This document shows, one piece after another, positions 8,815-18,197 of a stretch of DNA of 64,000 bases. The DNA comes from an uncultured Paracoccaceae bacterium (GTDB lineage Bacteria > Pseudomonadota > Alphaproteobacteria > Rhodobacterales > Rhodobacteraceae). Below the pieces are notes generated by a model. That model saw only the letters and a list, made by a program, of their open reading frames with translations. It ran no database searches and was not told where the DNA came from. The stretch lies in assembly GCA_913061275.1 (NCBI GenBank), contig CAJXSR010000017.1, positions 21,977 through 85,976 on the forward strand, given 5' to 3'. The stretch's first letter is position 1, and the number at the start of each line of letters is the position of its first letter. Both the position numbers and the translations under genes were made by a program.

Positions 8815-9999
8815 TTAGCCAAACGCATTCGTTAATGCAGCCCGCAAAGCATCCATCTCTTTATCAAGCGCATAATGGTGATTGCCAATAAACAGCCCTG
8901 CCCCATCGATATATTCAGCGTTCTTCAGAGTGCCGGAAATCTCATAATCAAAGTATTTTGTAACAACTTCATTCTTGGCAAAGTTTCCTGCTACAATAGG
9001 GCGGCATTCCACGCCATATTTTTGCAAACTTTCCACAAAAGCAGCACGTGTCACACCGCAATCTGGTGCCAATACCATTGAAAACCCAAACCAACTGCTA
9101 TTGCCAATTTCCTGTTGCGAAATCACTGCGTTAAAATCTTTGACTACCTCTTTGAACAAAACAGAATTCTTGCGGCGATTTTCAACAATCATCGGCACCT
9201 TTTTTAGCTGTTCTTGCCCAATGGCGCCGCTCATTTCCAAGGGCCGCAAATTATAACCCGGTAGTACAAATTTAAATGATTCCTCAAAGGCATCTTTGCT
9301 TTTTTGCCCCGTTACTAAATTTGTGTCAGGCAGGTTTCGTGTCCAGCCATGTGCGCGAATACTTAGCATTATATGATACAGTTCTTCATCATCCGTTGTG
9401 ACCATGCCACCTTCCATGGTGGATATATGGTGCGAAAAGAAACAGCTATAGCTGCCTGCCAACCCAAACGTTCCCGCTTGCTTGTCGTTAATAGTCGCCC
9501 CTAAAGACTCGCAATTATCTTCAACCAGATGAATATCGCGCCCTGCTATCATTTTGTTAATTGCTGCATAATCATTTGGGTTACCCAAAAGATTAACCGC
9601 CATTATTGCGCGGGTATTAGGCCCTATCGCTTGTTCTAACGCTTCTAAATCGAAGTTTAGTGTTTGCAAATCAACATCAACAAATTTTAGCTTTAACCCA
9701 TACTGATATAACGGGGAATACGTTGTGCTCCAGGATACTGCGGGCACAATCACCTCATCACCGGGTTGCAAATTCACTTTTGAATGATACCGCATCGCTG
9801 CCACCATCAACAGATTGGCAGAAGACCCGGAATTTACCATCACCGAATAAGCACTGCCCATAAATGCTGCAAACTGGGCTTCAAAAGCAGCCACTTCTTT
9901 GCCCATTGAAAAGAAACCTGATGCTACCACACGATTGATAGCGGCCAGTTCTTTATCGTCCCAAGAGCTTGTTGCAAGCGTAAATACTGTTTCTGTCAT
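8815..9999 (-). CDS. colD: GDP-4-keto-6-deoxy-D-mannose 3-dehydratase (ColD)
   Basis: PLP-dependent sugar 3-dehydratase of the DegT/DnrJ/EryC1 fold, 394 aa. ColD removes the 3-hydroxyl of GDP-4-keto-6-deoxymannose, the committed step to colitose. The key sign is that the usual Schiff-base lysine is replaced by histidine in SHHISTMEGG (His 190-191), the hallmark of ColD. Long stretches, such as PAVSWSTTY, NLLGNP, EDNCES, IRAHGWTRNLP and FKFVLPGYN, are those I recall from E. coli ColD (about 390 aa). It is third in the minus-strand gmd-fcl/colC-colD order, which supplies its substrate. RfbH-type dehydratases also carry histidine but belong to CDP-sugar pathways; the GDP-sugar neighbours favour ColD. 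Confidence 0.82.
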   Translation of the reverse strand: MTETVFTLATSSWDDKELAAINRVVASGFFSMGKEVAAFEAQFAAFMGSAYSVMVNSGSSANLLMVAAMRYHSKVNLQPGDEVIVPAVSWSTTYSPLYQYGLKLKFVDVDLQTLNFDLEALEQAIGPNTRAIMAVNLLGNPNDYAAINKMIAGRDIHLVEDNCESLGATINDKQAGTFGLAGSYSCFFSHHISTMEGGMVTTDDEELYHIMLSIRAHGWTRNLPDTNLVTGQKSKDAFEESFKFVLPGYNLRPLEMSGAIGQEQLKKVPMIVENRRKNSVLFKEVVKDFNAVISQQEIGNSSWFGFSMVLAPDCGVTRAAFVESLQKYGVECRPIVAGNFAKNEVVTKYFDYEISGTLKNAEYIDGAGLFIGNHHYALDKEMDALRAALTNAFG

Positions 10000-10026
10000 T
10001 TGCTTAATCCTTTAGGGCTTATACCC

Positions 10027-10947
10027 TTATGCGCCGTTATTTAAATAGAACTGATAAGTCTGTAAAATACCCTGTTCAAGCGTTGTTTCAGGGGTCCATC
10101 CCAACTCTGCTTGGCGGGTGACTGATAAAAGTTTTTGCTTCATCCCAACAGGTTTTGACAAATCATGGGTAAAATCACCTTCCCATCCAATCACCTTTGC
10201 AGCCGTTTCATAAAACTCATTTATTGAATAATCATACCCCAGCCCAAGGTTCATCATATCTGGCAGATTTTCAAACTGATCGGTCATAAACCACAGCCCG
10301 TCCGCCATGTCAGACGCAAACATAAACTCACGTCTTGCGGTGCCATCACCCCAAATTTCAACACTGCTCAACCCTTGCGTCTTTGCATCATGCACTTTTC
10401 TAATAATTGCAGGCAATAAGTGTGAAACTTTAGGGTCAAACTTATCATGCGCACCGTACAAATTACAGGGCATCAGTGTTTTATAATCCAATTCTGCACG
10501 CGTCGCGGACAGATAACTACACATCCGCGCAACGGCTATTTTAGCCAATGCATAACCCTCATTCGTTGGTTCCAACTCGCCTGTTAAAATCTGCGCCTCT
10601 TCTAACGGGTTTTCGGCCGCACGCGGGTACATGCAAGAACTGCCAAGATTAATTAGCTTATCAACACCCACCTCTTGTGCCGCCATCACAATATTGCGGC
10701 CCATATCTAGGTTTTTTACCAAGAACCCAGCAGGATCAGCAATGTTCGCTTGAATGCCTCCCACATGTCCCGCGCAATGAATTACCATATCAGGTGTATT
10801 TTTGCGCACCCAATCAACTGTGTTTTCATAAGACAGCAGGTTCAATTCACGGCTAGATGGGTTTAAAATCTCATGGTCGCGCGCACGGGTATGTTCGGTC
10901 AGGTTTTTCCCAACCATCCCACTGCCGCCTGTAATCAGAACCTTCAT
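10027..10947 (-). CDS. GDP-fucose/GDP-colitose synthase-type epimerase-reductase
   Basis: Short-chain dehydrogenase-like epimerase/reductase, 306 aa, related to Fcl (WcaG) and ColC. Seen: the NADP-binding GGSGMVGKN near residue 7, Ser-Ser-Cys-Met-Tyr-Pro with Cys 105, the YxxxK pair Tyr 132/Lys 136, and His 176 in KVSHLLP, matching the catalytic Cys, Tyr/Lys and His of GDP-fucose synthase. It epimerises at C5 (and C3 for fucose) and reduces the 4-keto group. With gmd upstream (start and stop share bases as TAATG) and colD downstream, a ColC role making GDP-L-colitose is likely. If it also accepts the 3-hydroxylated sugar it could make GDP-L-fucose for the GT10/GT11 enzymes. Sequence alone does not separate Fcl from ColC. 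Confidence 0.85.
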   Translation of the reverse strand: MKVLITGGSGMVGKNLTEHTRARDHEILNPSSRELNLLSYENTVDWVRKNTPDMVIHCAGHVGGIQANIADPAGFLVKNLDMGRNIVMAAQEVGVDKLINLGSSCMYPRAAENPLEEAQILTGELEPTNEGYALAKIAVARMCSYLSATRAELDYKTLMPCNLYGAHDKFDPKVSHLLPAIIRKVHDAKTQGLSSVEIWGDGTARREFMFASDMADGLWFMTDQFENLPDMMNLGLGYDYSINEFYETAAKVIGWEGDFTHDLSKPVGMKQKLLSVTRQAELGWTPETTLEQGILQTYQFYLNNGA

Positions 10948-11999
10948 TAATCGCGCGCTTTACGAGTTTCAATTTTCAGATCTTCAGCAACCATTTCTTT
11001 GACCAATTCAGCAAAAGAAGTTTGCGGCGTCCAGCCTAGCTTATTTTTTGCTTTGCTTGCATCCCCCAAAAGTGTTTCCACCTCTGTTGGGCGGAAATAG
11101 CGTTCATCAACAGCAACAATAACTTTACCGTTTGCGTCACGCCCTACCTCATCAATACCTTCGCCTTCAAAGGTAATTACCATATCCAGCTCTTTGGCTG
11201 CTGCCAGCACAAAATCACGCACCGAATACTGAACACCCGTTGCAATCACAAAATCCTCTGGTGTATCCTGTTGCAACATCAACCACTGCATTTCCACATA
11301 ATCACGTGCATGCCCCCAGTCGCGCAAAGCGTCCATATTGCCCAAGCGTAATGTGTTTTGCACACCCAGCTTGATCCGCGCCAACGCCCGCGTGATTTTA
11401 CGCGTTACAAATGTTTCCCCGCGCTTTGGGCTTTCGTGGTTAAACAAAATACCGTTACAGGCATATAGCCCGTAAGCTTCACGATAATTTACCGTGATCC
11501 AATATGCATACATTTTAGCAACCGCATACGGGCTGCGTGGGTAAAACGGTGTGGTTTCTGTTTGTGGCGTTTCTTGCACCAAACCATATAGTTCAGATGT
11601 AGACGCTTGGTAAAATTTCGTTTTTTCGCTTAGCCCTAAAATACGGATTGCTTCCAATACCCGAAGCGGCCCAATGGCATCGGAATTGGCCGTATATTCT
11701 GGCTCTTCAAAAGAAACGGCAACGTGGCTTTGTGCAGCTAAGTTATACACTTCATCAGGCCGCACTTTTTGCAAGATATTCATCAAGCTCGTGCTGTCAG
11801 TCATATCCCCATGATGCAGAACAAAACGGCCCTCTTTGCCTTCTTCGCCTTCAAAAAGGTGATCGATACGTGCAGTATTAAACAGGGACGTCCGCCGCTT
11901 CATACCATGAACTTCATAACCTTTTTCTAGTAGAAACTCTGCTAGATAGGCGCCATCTTGACCCGTTACACCTGTAATTAAAGCTACTTTTGAAGTCAT
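10947..11999 (-). CDS. gmd: GDP-mannose 4,6-dehydratase
   Basis: Converts GDP-D-mannose to GDP-4-keto-6-deoxy-D-mannose, the entry step for GDP-fucose, -colitose, -rhamnose and -perosamine. 350 aa, normal length. Seen: the NADP-binding [14 protein letters not shown] near residues 9-22, ASTSELYG in the active site with the following [13 protein letters not shown] (YxxxK), and the [17 protein letters not shown] segment typical of Gmd. It is the first gene of the minus-strand gmd-fcl/colC-colD operon. Its substrate GDP-mannose would come from manC at 16-17 kb. The promoter probably lies in the 159 nt shared with the divergent GT10 gene; I saw no clear operator there. Confidence 0.95.
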   Translation of the reverse strand: MTSKVALITGVTGQDGAYLAEFLLEKGYEVHGMKRRTSLFNTARIDHLFEGEEGKEGRFVLHHGDMTDSTSLMNILQKVRPDEVYNLAAQSHVAVSFEEPEYTANSDAIGPLRVLEAIRILGLSEKTKFYQASTSELYGLVQETPQTETTPFYPRSPYAVAKMYAYWITVNYREAYGLYACNGILFNHESPKRGETFVTRKITRALARIKLGVQNTLRLGNMDALRDWGHARDYVEMQWLMLQQDTPEDFVIATGVQYSVRDFVLAAAKELDMVITFEGEGIDEVGRDANGKVIVAVDERYFRPTEVETLLGDASKAKNKLGWTPQTSFAELVKEMVAEDLKIETRKARD

Positions 12000-12158
12000 C
12001 CGTTTTTACCCTTTTTAATCAATTCATGTCGTATAAGGTTTGTTTTCCTTACAAATTACATATCTGTAAACTGCATTACAATTTCCCTTACCCATGAGCA
12101 ACACATAAGCTATAAGTCTGACAATGGCTATTAAATCTATAGAAGTTCAAGCGCATCA

Positions 12159-13277
12159 ATGACCTTACGAGCACATATTTTTACCAATATCGCACCAATC
12201 TTATTCTTAAAACAAATACCAGATTTTTTACCATCAATCGATGGTGTATCTTTTACATTCGGTATGAACGTACCCGACGATATTGATGTACTCATTGTCT
12301 ATACACGCGCGTCTTATTCTATCCAAACCCAACTACCCAAAGAACGCACTGCTTTCTTCGCGGGCGAGCCCGATGTAATCCATTCTTTTAGTACTCAATT
12401 TTTAAACCAGTTTGCGATTGTCCTCACAACCAGTGATAAACAATTAACCACCCAAAAATGTCATGAAAATTTTTGTTCTATGCCTTTTGTTGGCATTAAT
12501 TTTGAAGACATCGATAATCCCCTAAACCTTACACATTTTGAAAATCTAGAATGCCCGCCTAAAAACGATAAAATCTCTGTTGTTACCAGCAATAAATCCC
12601 ATACCGAATTTCACAATAAACGGTTGCAGTTCTTAGATGTAATAAAAGAAAAAATCCCTGACCATATCGAACTATACGGTCGCGGCTTTAAATCGATCGA
12701 TGATAAAAAAGATGCCCTACTCGGTCACAAATATCATATTTCACTTGAAAATGGCGGTGGAAATTATGCTTGGACAGAAAAACTGTCAGACCCGCTTTTA
12801 TGCTGGACGCTTCCATTTTATCACGGCTGCGATAACTTGCATGATGATATTCCCGCCAAGGCATTTGAATATATTGACATCGACAATCCCGATCAGGTGA
12901 TCAACCAAATGATGGCCGCTGTTAAAAACGATCTATGGACTGATCGCAAAGCTGATATTTCCAAAGCCCGCGATATAATCATTTCTGATTTTAACATTAT
13001 GAAAAAATTTGCCCAGCTCGCACATAAACTAATGGCGTTACAGCTTGAAACACCAAAATCATCCAAGAAAACTCTTATCCGTTCCGAACGTTCGTTCTGG
13101 CCAGAGCCAGGTTGCCGTGGCAACATTGCCGAAACTATAATCCGCTCAACACTGTTATTCTTCGACCCAAACATAGAGTTAAAAGCGTCTGCCCTTCAGA
13201 AAAAAATAGAGGCCCGCAGATTTAAAAGACGCACAAAGAAAATCAAAGCCCAAGAACAGGCCCTGAAATCCCCCTAA
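12159..13277 (+). CDS. GT10-family fucosyltransferase-like protein
   Basis: 372 aa. The C-terminal part carries the alpha-1,3/4-fucosyltransferase (GT10) signature: KYHISLENGG near 191, followed by YAWTEKL near 203 and LPFYHGC near 218-224, the counterpart of YVTEK and PxYWG. The N-terminal half is diverged, with no signal peptide or membrane segment, as in bacterial LPS fucosyltransferases. The last ~60 residues are lysine/arginine rich and could bind membrane. Divergent from gmd; its 3' end overlaps the convergent GT11 gene by 4 nt. It may transfer fucose, or colitose (3-deoxy-L-fucose) given ColD nearby. The weak ribosome site (GAAG well upstream) leaves the exact start somewhat uncertain. 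Confidence 0.75.
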   Translation: MTLRAHIFTNIAPILFLKQIPDFLPSIDGVSFTFGMNVPDDIDVLIVYTRASYSIQTQLPKERTAFFAGEPDVIHSFSTQFLNQFAIVLTTSDKQLTTQKCHENFCSMPFVGINFEDIDNPLNLTHFENLECPPKNDKISVVTSNKSHTEFHNKRLQFLDVIKEKIPDHIELYGRGFKSIDDKKDALLGHKYHISLENGGGNYAWTEKLSDPLLCWTLPFYHGCDNLHDDIPAKAFEYIDIDNPDQVINQMMAAVKNDLWTDRKADISKARDIIISDFNIMKKFAQLAHKLMALQLETPKSSKKTLIRSERSFWPEPGCRGNIAETIIRSTLLFFDPNIELKASALQKKIEARRFKRRTKKIKAQEQALKSP

Positions 13278-14131
13278 AGCTTAATCCACGTTGGCGGCAC
13301 AATATCAGGGTTGCTAGTATTGGCATCCTCATACCACCGCTTAGGGGCTAAAACCAATTTATCATTGCTGTGGTTCAGCCAAGCCCCCCACCATGAAAAC
13401 GATGAGTTTGCTACGATATGGTGCTTACAACGCGCCATAAGCCTTAAATCCTCGTAATTTTTTTCAGACGAATTATGCCGCATATACCGTACTTCAACGG
13501 GTAATTTCAAATTTTCCGCAACCCAATCAGGGTCGTCTGAAAACGCAAAAACCACTATATCTTTATCTAGTTTTTCAACCAAATATGCCACTGCCCTTTC
13601 ATAATAATTCAAATCACACGTCCCATGCATGGCATTGTATTTTGCATTAGACACATAATCACCCCGCCGAATATGCAACGATATCGACAAACAGTTTTCA
13701 ATGTCTTGAAGGGCCGCAATATTTTCATCACTGGGCGGTGTTACAATTTCCAAGTCTTTTAAAATTTGCGCGCGTTGATCTATAAAATAAGTCTCAGACT
13801 GCCAGTAACCTTTTATATATGCCCCGTCCGAAAGCCCAAAAACCTGTGGGTCATAGCCCAAATAAGCCGCTTTATAAATATTCTTATGCTTCCCGCATAT
13901 GCAATCCCAGATAAAGCTGCCCAGACCATCCTCTTTTCGGCTTGGCAACCCTATTGGCGTATCATTTGCGCGCAAATTAAAATGCCCCAACCCCACACCA
14001 AAAGGGCTGTTTTCGTCGTACCCACGAATATCCAGCCCCAATTCCACGTCCAATTTGTCAGCTAAAACGCGCCCCGTGCAATATTGAAACAGCTGATTGC
14101 CAAGGCCACCTTGAATACGCGTATAAATCAT
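13274..14131 (-). CDS. GT11-family alpha-1,2-fucosyltransferase-like protein
   Basis: 285 aa glycosyltransferase of family GT11. Seen: the N-terminal GGLGNQLFQYC at residues 8-18, the donor-binding HIRRGDYV at 153-160, the SDDPDWV segment, and the C-terminal NSSFSWWGAWL, all diagnostic of alpha-1,2-fucosyltransferases. Members use GDP-L-fucose; a colitosyl donor is plausible here because colitose differs only by lacking the 3-hydroxyl. It is the last gene of the minus-strand run manC-GT4-GT25-GT11, starting one base after the GT25 stop. Cytoplasmic, building LPS or another surface glycan. Confidence 0.85.
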   Translation of the reverse strand: MIYTRIQGGLGNQLFQYCTGRVLADKLDVELGLDIRGYDENSPFGVGLGHFNLRANDTPIGLPSRKEDGLGSFIWDCICGKHKNIYKAAYLGYDPQVFGLSDGAYIKGYWQSETYFIDQRAQILKDLEIVTPPSDENIAALQDIENCLSISLHIRRGDYVSNAKYNAMHGTCDLNYYERAVAYLVEKLDKDIVVFAFSDDPDWVAENLKLPVEVRYMRHNSSEKNYEDLRLMARCKHHIVANSSFSWWGAWLNHSNDKLVLAPKRWYEDANTSNPDIVPPTWIKL

Positions 14132-14132
14132 T

Positions 14133-14891
14133 TCATTTGCCTTCCAACACTGCTTTTTTTGAATATCGTTTCACCGCAGATCTGTAATTCGCGCGTTTTA
14201 TTTCACGTACAAATTTGGCCCGCAAAGATTTTTTTTGCGATATTGTACTGCCACCAATTTCCTGGGTTCGATCCGTCACACCTGACGGCACCACACTAAC
14301 GGGCCACATCCCTGTTGCCCAACCCATCTGTAAAAACGTATCAATAGGACGGTCAAACTTCTGTGCTATATCCAACAAATGTTGTGCGGCGTCCCTACTA
14401 ACCAGTTGCGCTGAAGTGCGTAAAAAAACAGGTATCGGTCGTAGCAATGTAACATCTTTGGCATGCTCCATCGCAGGGTTAGTCATTGCCACATCGCGCA
14501 CCTGAAACTGAATATAGCCATAGCTTGCAGACCATTTTTTTGCAGCCTCTATGGCACGGTCAAAAACCATCGGATCTAATTGCACATCATCTTCCAAAAT
14601 CAAACCAGCGGTTAAATCTTGGTCAACAATTTTTTGCCACGCAGTCCTATGGCTTAGAAAGCATCCTATTTCACCTGTATTCAGGCCAAAAGGGTACTTC
14701 GGCTGAAACAACGGCTGTGCAGAAAAACATGTGTCAATTTCACCCGCAGTCAGTTTTGACCCATCAACCGCATCAACAATTTCCACCTCAAACGGTGACT
14801 TAGCACTTAAATCTTGAACTTGTGCCATACGCCCTTTTGAGCGTCCTAAATGGATAATAAAGCTTTTGTATTTTCCAACAGTCCCTACCAT
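14133..14891 (-). CDS. GT25-family glycosyltransferase (LPS biosynthesis)
   Basis: Glycosyltransferase of family 25 (LgtB/Lex2B-like), 252 aa. Seen: the opening KSFIIHLGRSKGR, the GEIGCFLSHRTAW segment, and the acidic LILEDDVQLD motif (DDV) that binds the metal/nucleotide sugar. I chose the ATG at 14891, which shares a base with the stop of the GT4 gene and has GGAAGGG 6 nt upstream; a longer frame begins at 14912 but without a good ribosome site. Many GT25 enzymes are beta-1,4-galactosyltransferases, but sugar specificity is not readable. Part of the manC-GT4-GT25-GT11 operon. A basic tail suggests peripheral membrane binding. Confidence 0.82.
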   Translation of the reverse strand: MVGTVGKYKSFIIHLGRSKGRMAQVQDLSAKSPFEVEIVDAVDGSKLTAGEIDTCFSAQPLFQPKYPFGLNTGEIGCFLSHRTAWQKIVDQDLTAGLILEDDVQLDPMVFDRAIEAAKKWSASYGYIQFQVRDVAMTNPAMEHAKDVTLLRPIPVFLRTSAQLVSRDAAQHLLDIAQKFDRPIDTFLQMGWATGMWPVSVVPSGVTDRTQEIGGSTISQKKSLRAKFVREIKRANYRSAVKRYSKKAVLEGK

Positions 14892-15940
14892 CACAAACCC
14901 TTCCATAGCCAATCATAGACAGCATTAATTCCTGCTACTTCTTGATCTATACTATGCTGTTGCGCGACAAACCCTGTCGCCAATTTAGATGCCCGCGCCA
15001 GTAATTTTGTATCCGACAACCAGTCTTCAATCGCCTGCGCCCCGTGTGATACATCTTCGACTGGCACAATCTTTCCCAACTTACCTTCATTTGAAAAGGT
15101 CTCAAAATATCCCGTTTTTGACCCCACAAATGGCACTCCGCTTGCCAAGGCTTCTAGCGGGGTCATCCCATAACCTTCATAACGCGGCAACGCCACCAAC
15201 AGGCTTAAACCCCGCATCAATGCGGGTAATTTTTCAGGCACCTCTTCGCCGATAAATTTTAGCCTATCCGACAATCCTGCAGCAGCCACTTTATCAATCA
15301 ACTTTTGTTGAAACCCTTGATGTTGTTTTGTTGCCTTGCCCACAACCAATGCCACTAGATCAGGGTGGTTCGGCAAGATACGCAACATTGTATCAACAAA
15401 TATATCCGTCCCTTTTTCGGGGCGAACCCGCCCGATAGCCGCCACCCCTTGCGCACCGCCATATCCCAAATCTTGCCAAGCTTGGCCGCGATCATCCGCA
15501 GGTGAAAACCGCTTCAAATCCACACCGTGTGGTACAACCGCATGCACATTTGGCACAAACTCCGCCGCTTTCGGCGTTGTCGCAATCACCGCATCCATTT
15601 TAGATATTAACCAACGGGGATATGCCGAATGCAACCGTAATGCCGCCGATGTAAACACAATTTTAACAGGCAAGCGCAACACATCACGCGCCCAAATCGC
15701 TGCGCGCATTTCTGGATTTCGTCGCACGTGCCAAATTGCAAATTTTTTCCCATCAGGCGCATGACGTGATAATTTATATGCAGCATTTTTTGAAATTGCG
15801 ATTGGGCAATCAGGCAAGTCACGCCCCACAAGGCGCATATCAAACTGGCCTTTCTGCACCGCAACCACCCCCGCCGCCGTTGCCGAAACACCCGTGAAAT
15901 TCTTATTAAAGTTGGTTACATATAATTCAGGGGTAAGCAT
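14891..15940 (-). CDS. GT4-family glycosyltransferase (LpcC-like)
   Basis: GT-B fold glycosyltransferase, 349 aa. Seen: the C-terminal Glycos_transf_1 core with GRVRPEKGTDIF near 190, and the RYEGYGMTPLEALASGVPFVG stretch near 275-290 holding the E-x7-E type donor-binding motif. Overall it resembles the LPS core mannosyltransferase LpcC of rhizobia in length and in its AVVPHGVDLKRFSP linker, so GDP-mannose from the adjacent manC may be the donor; this is inference. It starts 12 nt after the manC stop and its end overlaps the GT25 start by one base, so the genes are co-transcribed. Confidence 0.8.
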   Translation of the reverse strand: MLTPELYVTNFNKNFTGVSATAAGVVAVQKGQFDMRLVGRDLPDCPIAISKNAAYKLSRHAPDGKKFAIWHVRRNPEMRAAIWARDVLRLPVKIVFTSAALRLHSAYPRWLISKMDAVIATTPKAAEFVPNVHAVVPHGVDLKRFSPADDRGQAWQDLGYGGAQGVAAIGRVRPEKGTDIFVDTMLRILPNHPDLVALVVGKATKQHQGFQQKLIDKVAAAGLSDRLKFIGEEVPEKLPALMRGLSLLVALPRYEGYGMTPLEALASGVPFVGSKTGYFETFSNEGKLGKIVPVEDVSHGAQAIEDWLSDTKLLARASKLATGFVAQQHSIDQEVAGINAVYDWLWKGL

Positions 15941-15952
15941 GCGATTTGCACC

Positions 15953-17368
15953 TTATTCGCGTGCATATACGTCTTCATAACGCACAATATCATCTTCGCC
16001 CAAGTAACTACCAGTTTGCACTTCAATCAACACCATCGGCACTTTACCAGGGTTCTCCATACGGTGTTTATCACCTACAGGAATATAAACTGATTGATTT
16101 TCCCCAACCAGTTTCACATCCTCGCCAATGGTCACTTTCGCAGTGCCTTCAACAACAATCCAATGTTCAGAACGATGCACATGGCTTTGCAGGCTTAAGA
16201 TACCACCCGGCTTTACCACAATGCGTTTCACCTGAAACCGCTTGCCCATATACAGGCATTCAAAATTACCCCAAGGCCGATGATCGCGCGGGTGCTGCAT
16301 GGCTTGGCTGGCTTTCTTTTCTTTTAATGCCTGCACCGCCAATTTCACATCTTGTGCGCGGTCTTTATGGGCGACCAAAACCGCATCGGGCATCGCCACG
16401 GCTATAATATCATGCAGCCCTATTCCAACCAGTTCTTGCCCTTTGGCTTCTGAACGCAGCAATGAGTTTTCGCAATCAATCCCCATTGCAGCCCCAGATG
16501 TTACCAGACCGTTATTTGTCTCTTCAGCTTCGCGCCAAACACTATCCCAATCCCCTAGATCAGACCAGTTTCCACAAAACGGCACAACTGACAGGTTTTG
16601 GGCCGCTTCCATCACCGCGTAATCAATAGAAATATCTTCTGCAGCACCCCATGGCTCTACCGCCAATCGTAAAAATCCCAAATCAGTATTCGCGTCGTCC
16701 ACTGCCGCTTTAACAGGTGCGATTAATTCTGGTTTATGCGCTTTAAACGCATCAATTATCACCTGCGCCTTAAACAAAAATATCCCGCCATTCCAAAGAT
16801 ACGTTCCTGTATCCAGCATAGCTTGGGCTGCCGTACTATCTGGCTTTTCCACAAAGCGTTTTAATTTCACCACTTCCCCGTCAACAGACTGGGTTTCCAA
16901 TTCCAAATACCCATATCCCGTTTCGGGCCGTATAGGTTGGATACCAAATGTTACCATATCTCCCGCAAGGGCCGCTTTTTTACCTTTTTTCACGGTCTCA
17001 GAAAACAGCTTCGCATCAGGCACATTATGGTCAGAAGGCAATACCAACAGCATCGCCTCTGGGTCTTTTGCAATCAAATAAAGTGCTGCCGCTAAAATGG
17101 CAGGCGCAGTATTACGCCCCTCTGGTTCAATCAGCACAGCACCGGGATCAATACCCAACTCTGCCAACTGCTCGGTTACAATAAACCTGAAATCCGCGTT
17201 GGTCAGCACCAATGGCCGTGCATATCCATCACCATGCACACGCGACGCCGACATTTGAAACAGGCTTTGATCCCCGATTAATTTTGAAAACTGCTTAGGA
17301 TAGCTTTTACGAGATAGCGGCCAAAGACGCGTACCGGAACCGCCGCATAATATAACTGGTGTAATCAT
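15953..17368 (-). CDS. manC: mannose-1-phosphate guanylyltransferase / mannose-6-phosphate isomerase
   Basis: Makes GDP-D-mannose from mannose-1-phosphate and GTP; the C-terminal cupin domain is the type II mannose-6-phosphate isomerase. 471 aa. Seen: the nucleotidyltransferase signature ILCGGSGTRLWPLSRKSYPKQF right at the N-terminus, the FVEKPD sugar-phosphate motif, and the cupin block RPWGNFE, RIVVKPGGILSLQSH with EHWIVVEGTAKV. The chosen ATG overlaps the upstream FkbM stop as ATGA and fits the family start; an ATG at 17380 is the alternative, since a GGGAG lies between the two at imperfect spacing for either. Provides donor for gmd and for the GT4 enzyme. No algC-type phosphomannomutase is in the window. 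Confidence 0.94.
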   Translation of the reverse strand: MITPVILCGGSGTRLWPLSRKSYPKQFSKLIGDQSLFQMSASRVHGDGYARPLVLTNADFRFIVTEQLAELGIDPGAVLIEPEGRNTAPAILAAALYLIAKDPEAMLLVLPSDHNVPDAKLFSETVKKGKKAALAGDMVTFGIQPIRPETGYGYLELETQSVDGEVVKLKRFVEKPDSTAAQAMLDTGTYLWNGGIFLFKAQVIIDAFKAHKPELIAPVKAAVDDANTDLGFLRLAVEPWGAAEDISIDYAVMEAAQNLSVVPFCGNWSDLGDWDSVWREAEETNNGLVTSGAAMGIDCENSLLRSEAKGQELVGIGLHDIIAVAMPDAVLVAHKDRAQDVKLAVQALKEKKASQAMQHPRDHRPWGNFECLYMGKRFQVKRIVVKPGGILSLQSHVHRSEHWIVVEGTAKVTIGEDVKLVGENQSVYIPVGDKHRMENPGKVPMVLIEVQTGSYLGEDDIVRYEDVYARE

Positions 17369-18018
17369 TTTTTTGTCCATTGCTCCCAAACAAACGGATA
17401 ACTCCAATCAGAGTTATGTGTTTGTTCAATTTTCCCAACCAATTCTTTGCGCACCGTAATCAGGTCTTCAGAATACAAATGAAACTGCACTTGTAATATT
17501 CCGATTTTCGAAATCAGCCCTGTGTCCACCAATGCAGGCAGCAAATCATACTCACCGCCTTCGATGTTGATTTTGGCTAATGCAAATTCGGTATCAGGAT
17601 ATTGTGCTACAAATTCAGCCACTGGTATTACTTTACCCAAAACTGCGTTTTCATTTTCGCACAGCGCAGAAGATGCATCCCCATCATCCGTTAAGTTAAG
17701 TGTACCCGCATCAGTTCCAAGTGCGTATTCATGGATCACTACCTTATCATTACCAGAAAACCGCCCTCGCAAAGCTTCTGCAAACCTTGGATGTGGTTCA
17801 AACACATGTATAGAACATTTATAGCGTTCATATATATCATGCGCCCAGTTGCCTTCAAAACCACCAAAATCCAAAACCACTGATGCTTGATCGAGCCCAA
17901 CAAAATCTTGTCGAATGACCTCGCGCTTATCCTTTTTATATCTCTTGAACGAGTCATAAAAAATTTGCAGCCAAGGTGACCGCCGGCGTCTTAACCAATG
18001 CTTTAACGATAGTCTCAT
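17365..18018 (-). CDS. FkbM family methyltransferase
   Basis: 217 aa SAM-dependent methyltransferase. Seen: VVLDFGGFEGNW (motif I), the acidic HVFEPHPRF end of strand beta-2, and the characteristic KINIEGGEYDLLPALVD segment of FkbM proteins. Such enzymes often O-methylate sugars in surface polysaccharides or secondary metabolites. It is the first gene of the minus-strand operon with manC (4-nt ATGA overlap), so it likely decorates the glycan made by this cluster. The N-terminus is basic (KHWLRRRRSPW), suggesting membrane contact. Confidence 0.85.
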   Translation of the reverse strand: MRLSLKHWLRRRRSPWLQIFYDSFKRYKKDKREVIRQDFVGLDQASVVLDFGGFEGNWAHDIYERYKCSIHVFEPHPRFAEALRGRFSGNDKVVIHEYALGTDAGTLNLTDDGDASSALCENENAVLGKVIPVAEFVAQYPDTEFALAKINIEGGEYDLLPALVDTGLISKIGILQVQFHLYSEDLITVRKELVGKIEQTHNSDWSYPFVWEQWTKK

Positions 18019-18197
18019 TACTGTGTTTGTTTCCTGTTTTTAGAACACCCTAAAGGGCTTTGCCCCGCGCTAAAAGGAAAATCACATTATCTTCTTTTTA
18101 ATGCGCCAAATTTTTAGTCAAATATTACCTTATTTCAAACTTCCCTTGAAGTAGGGCATATGGTTATAACCGATACAGAAAACCAAGGGATCTTTGC

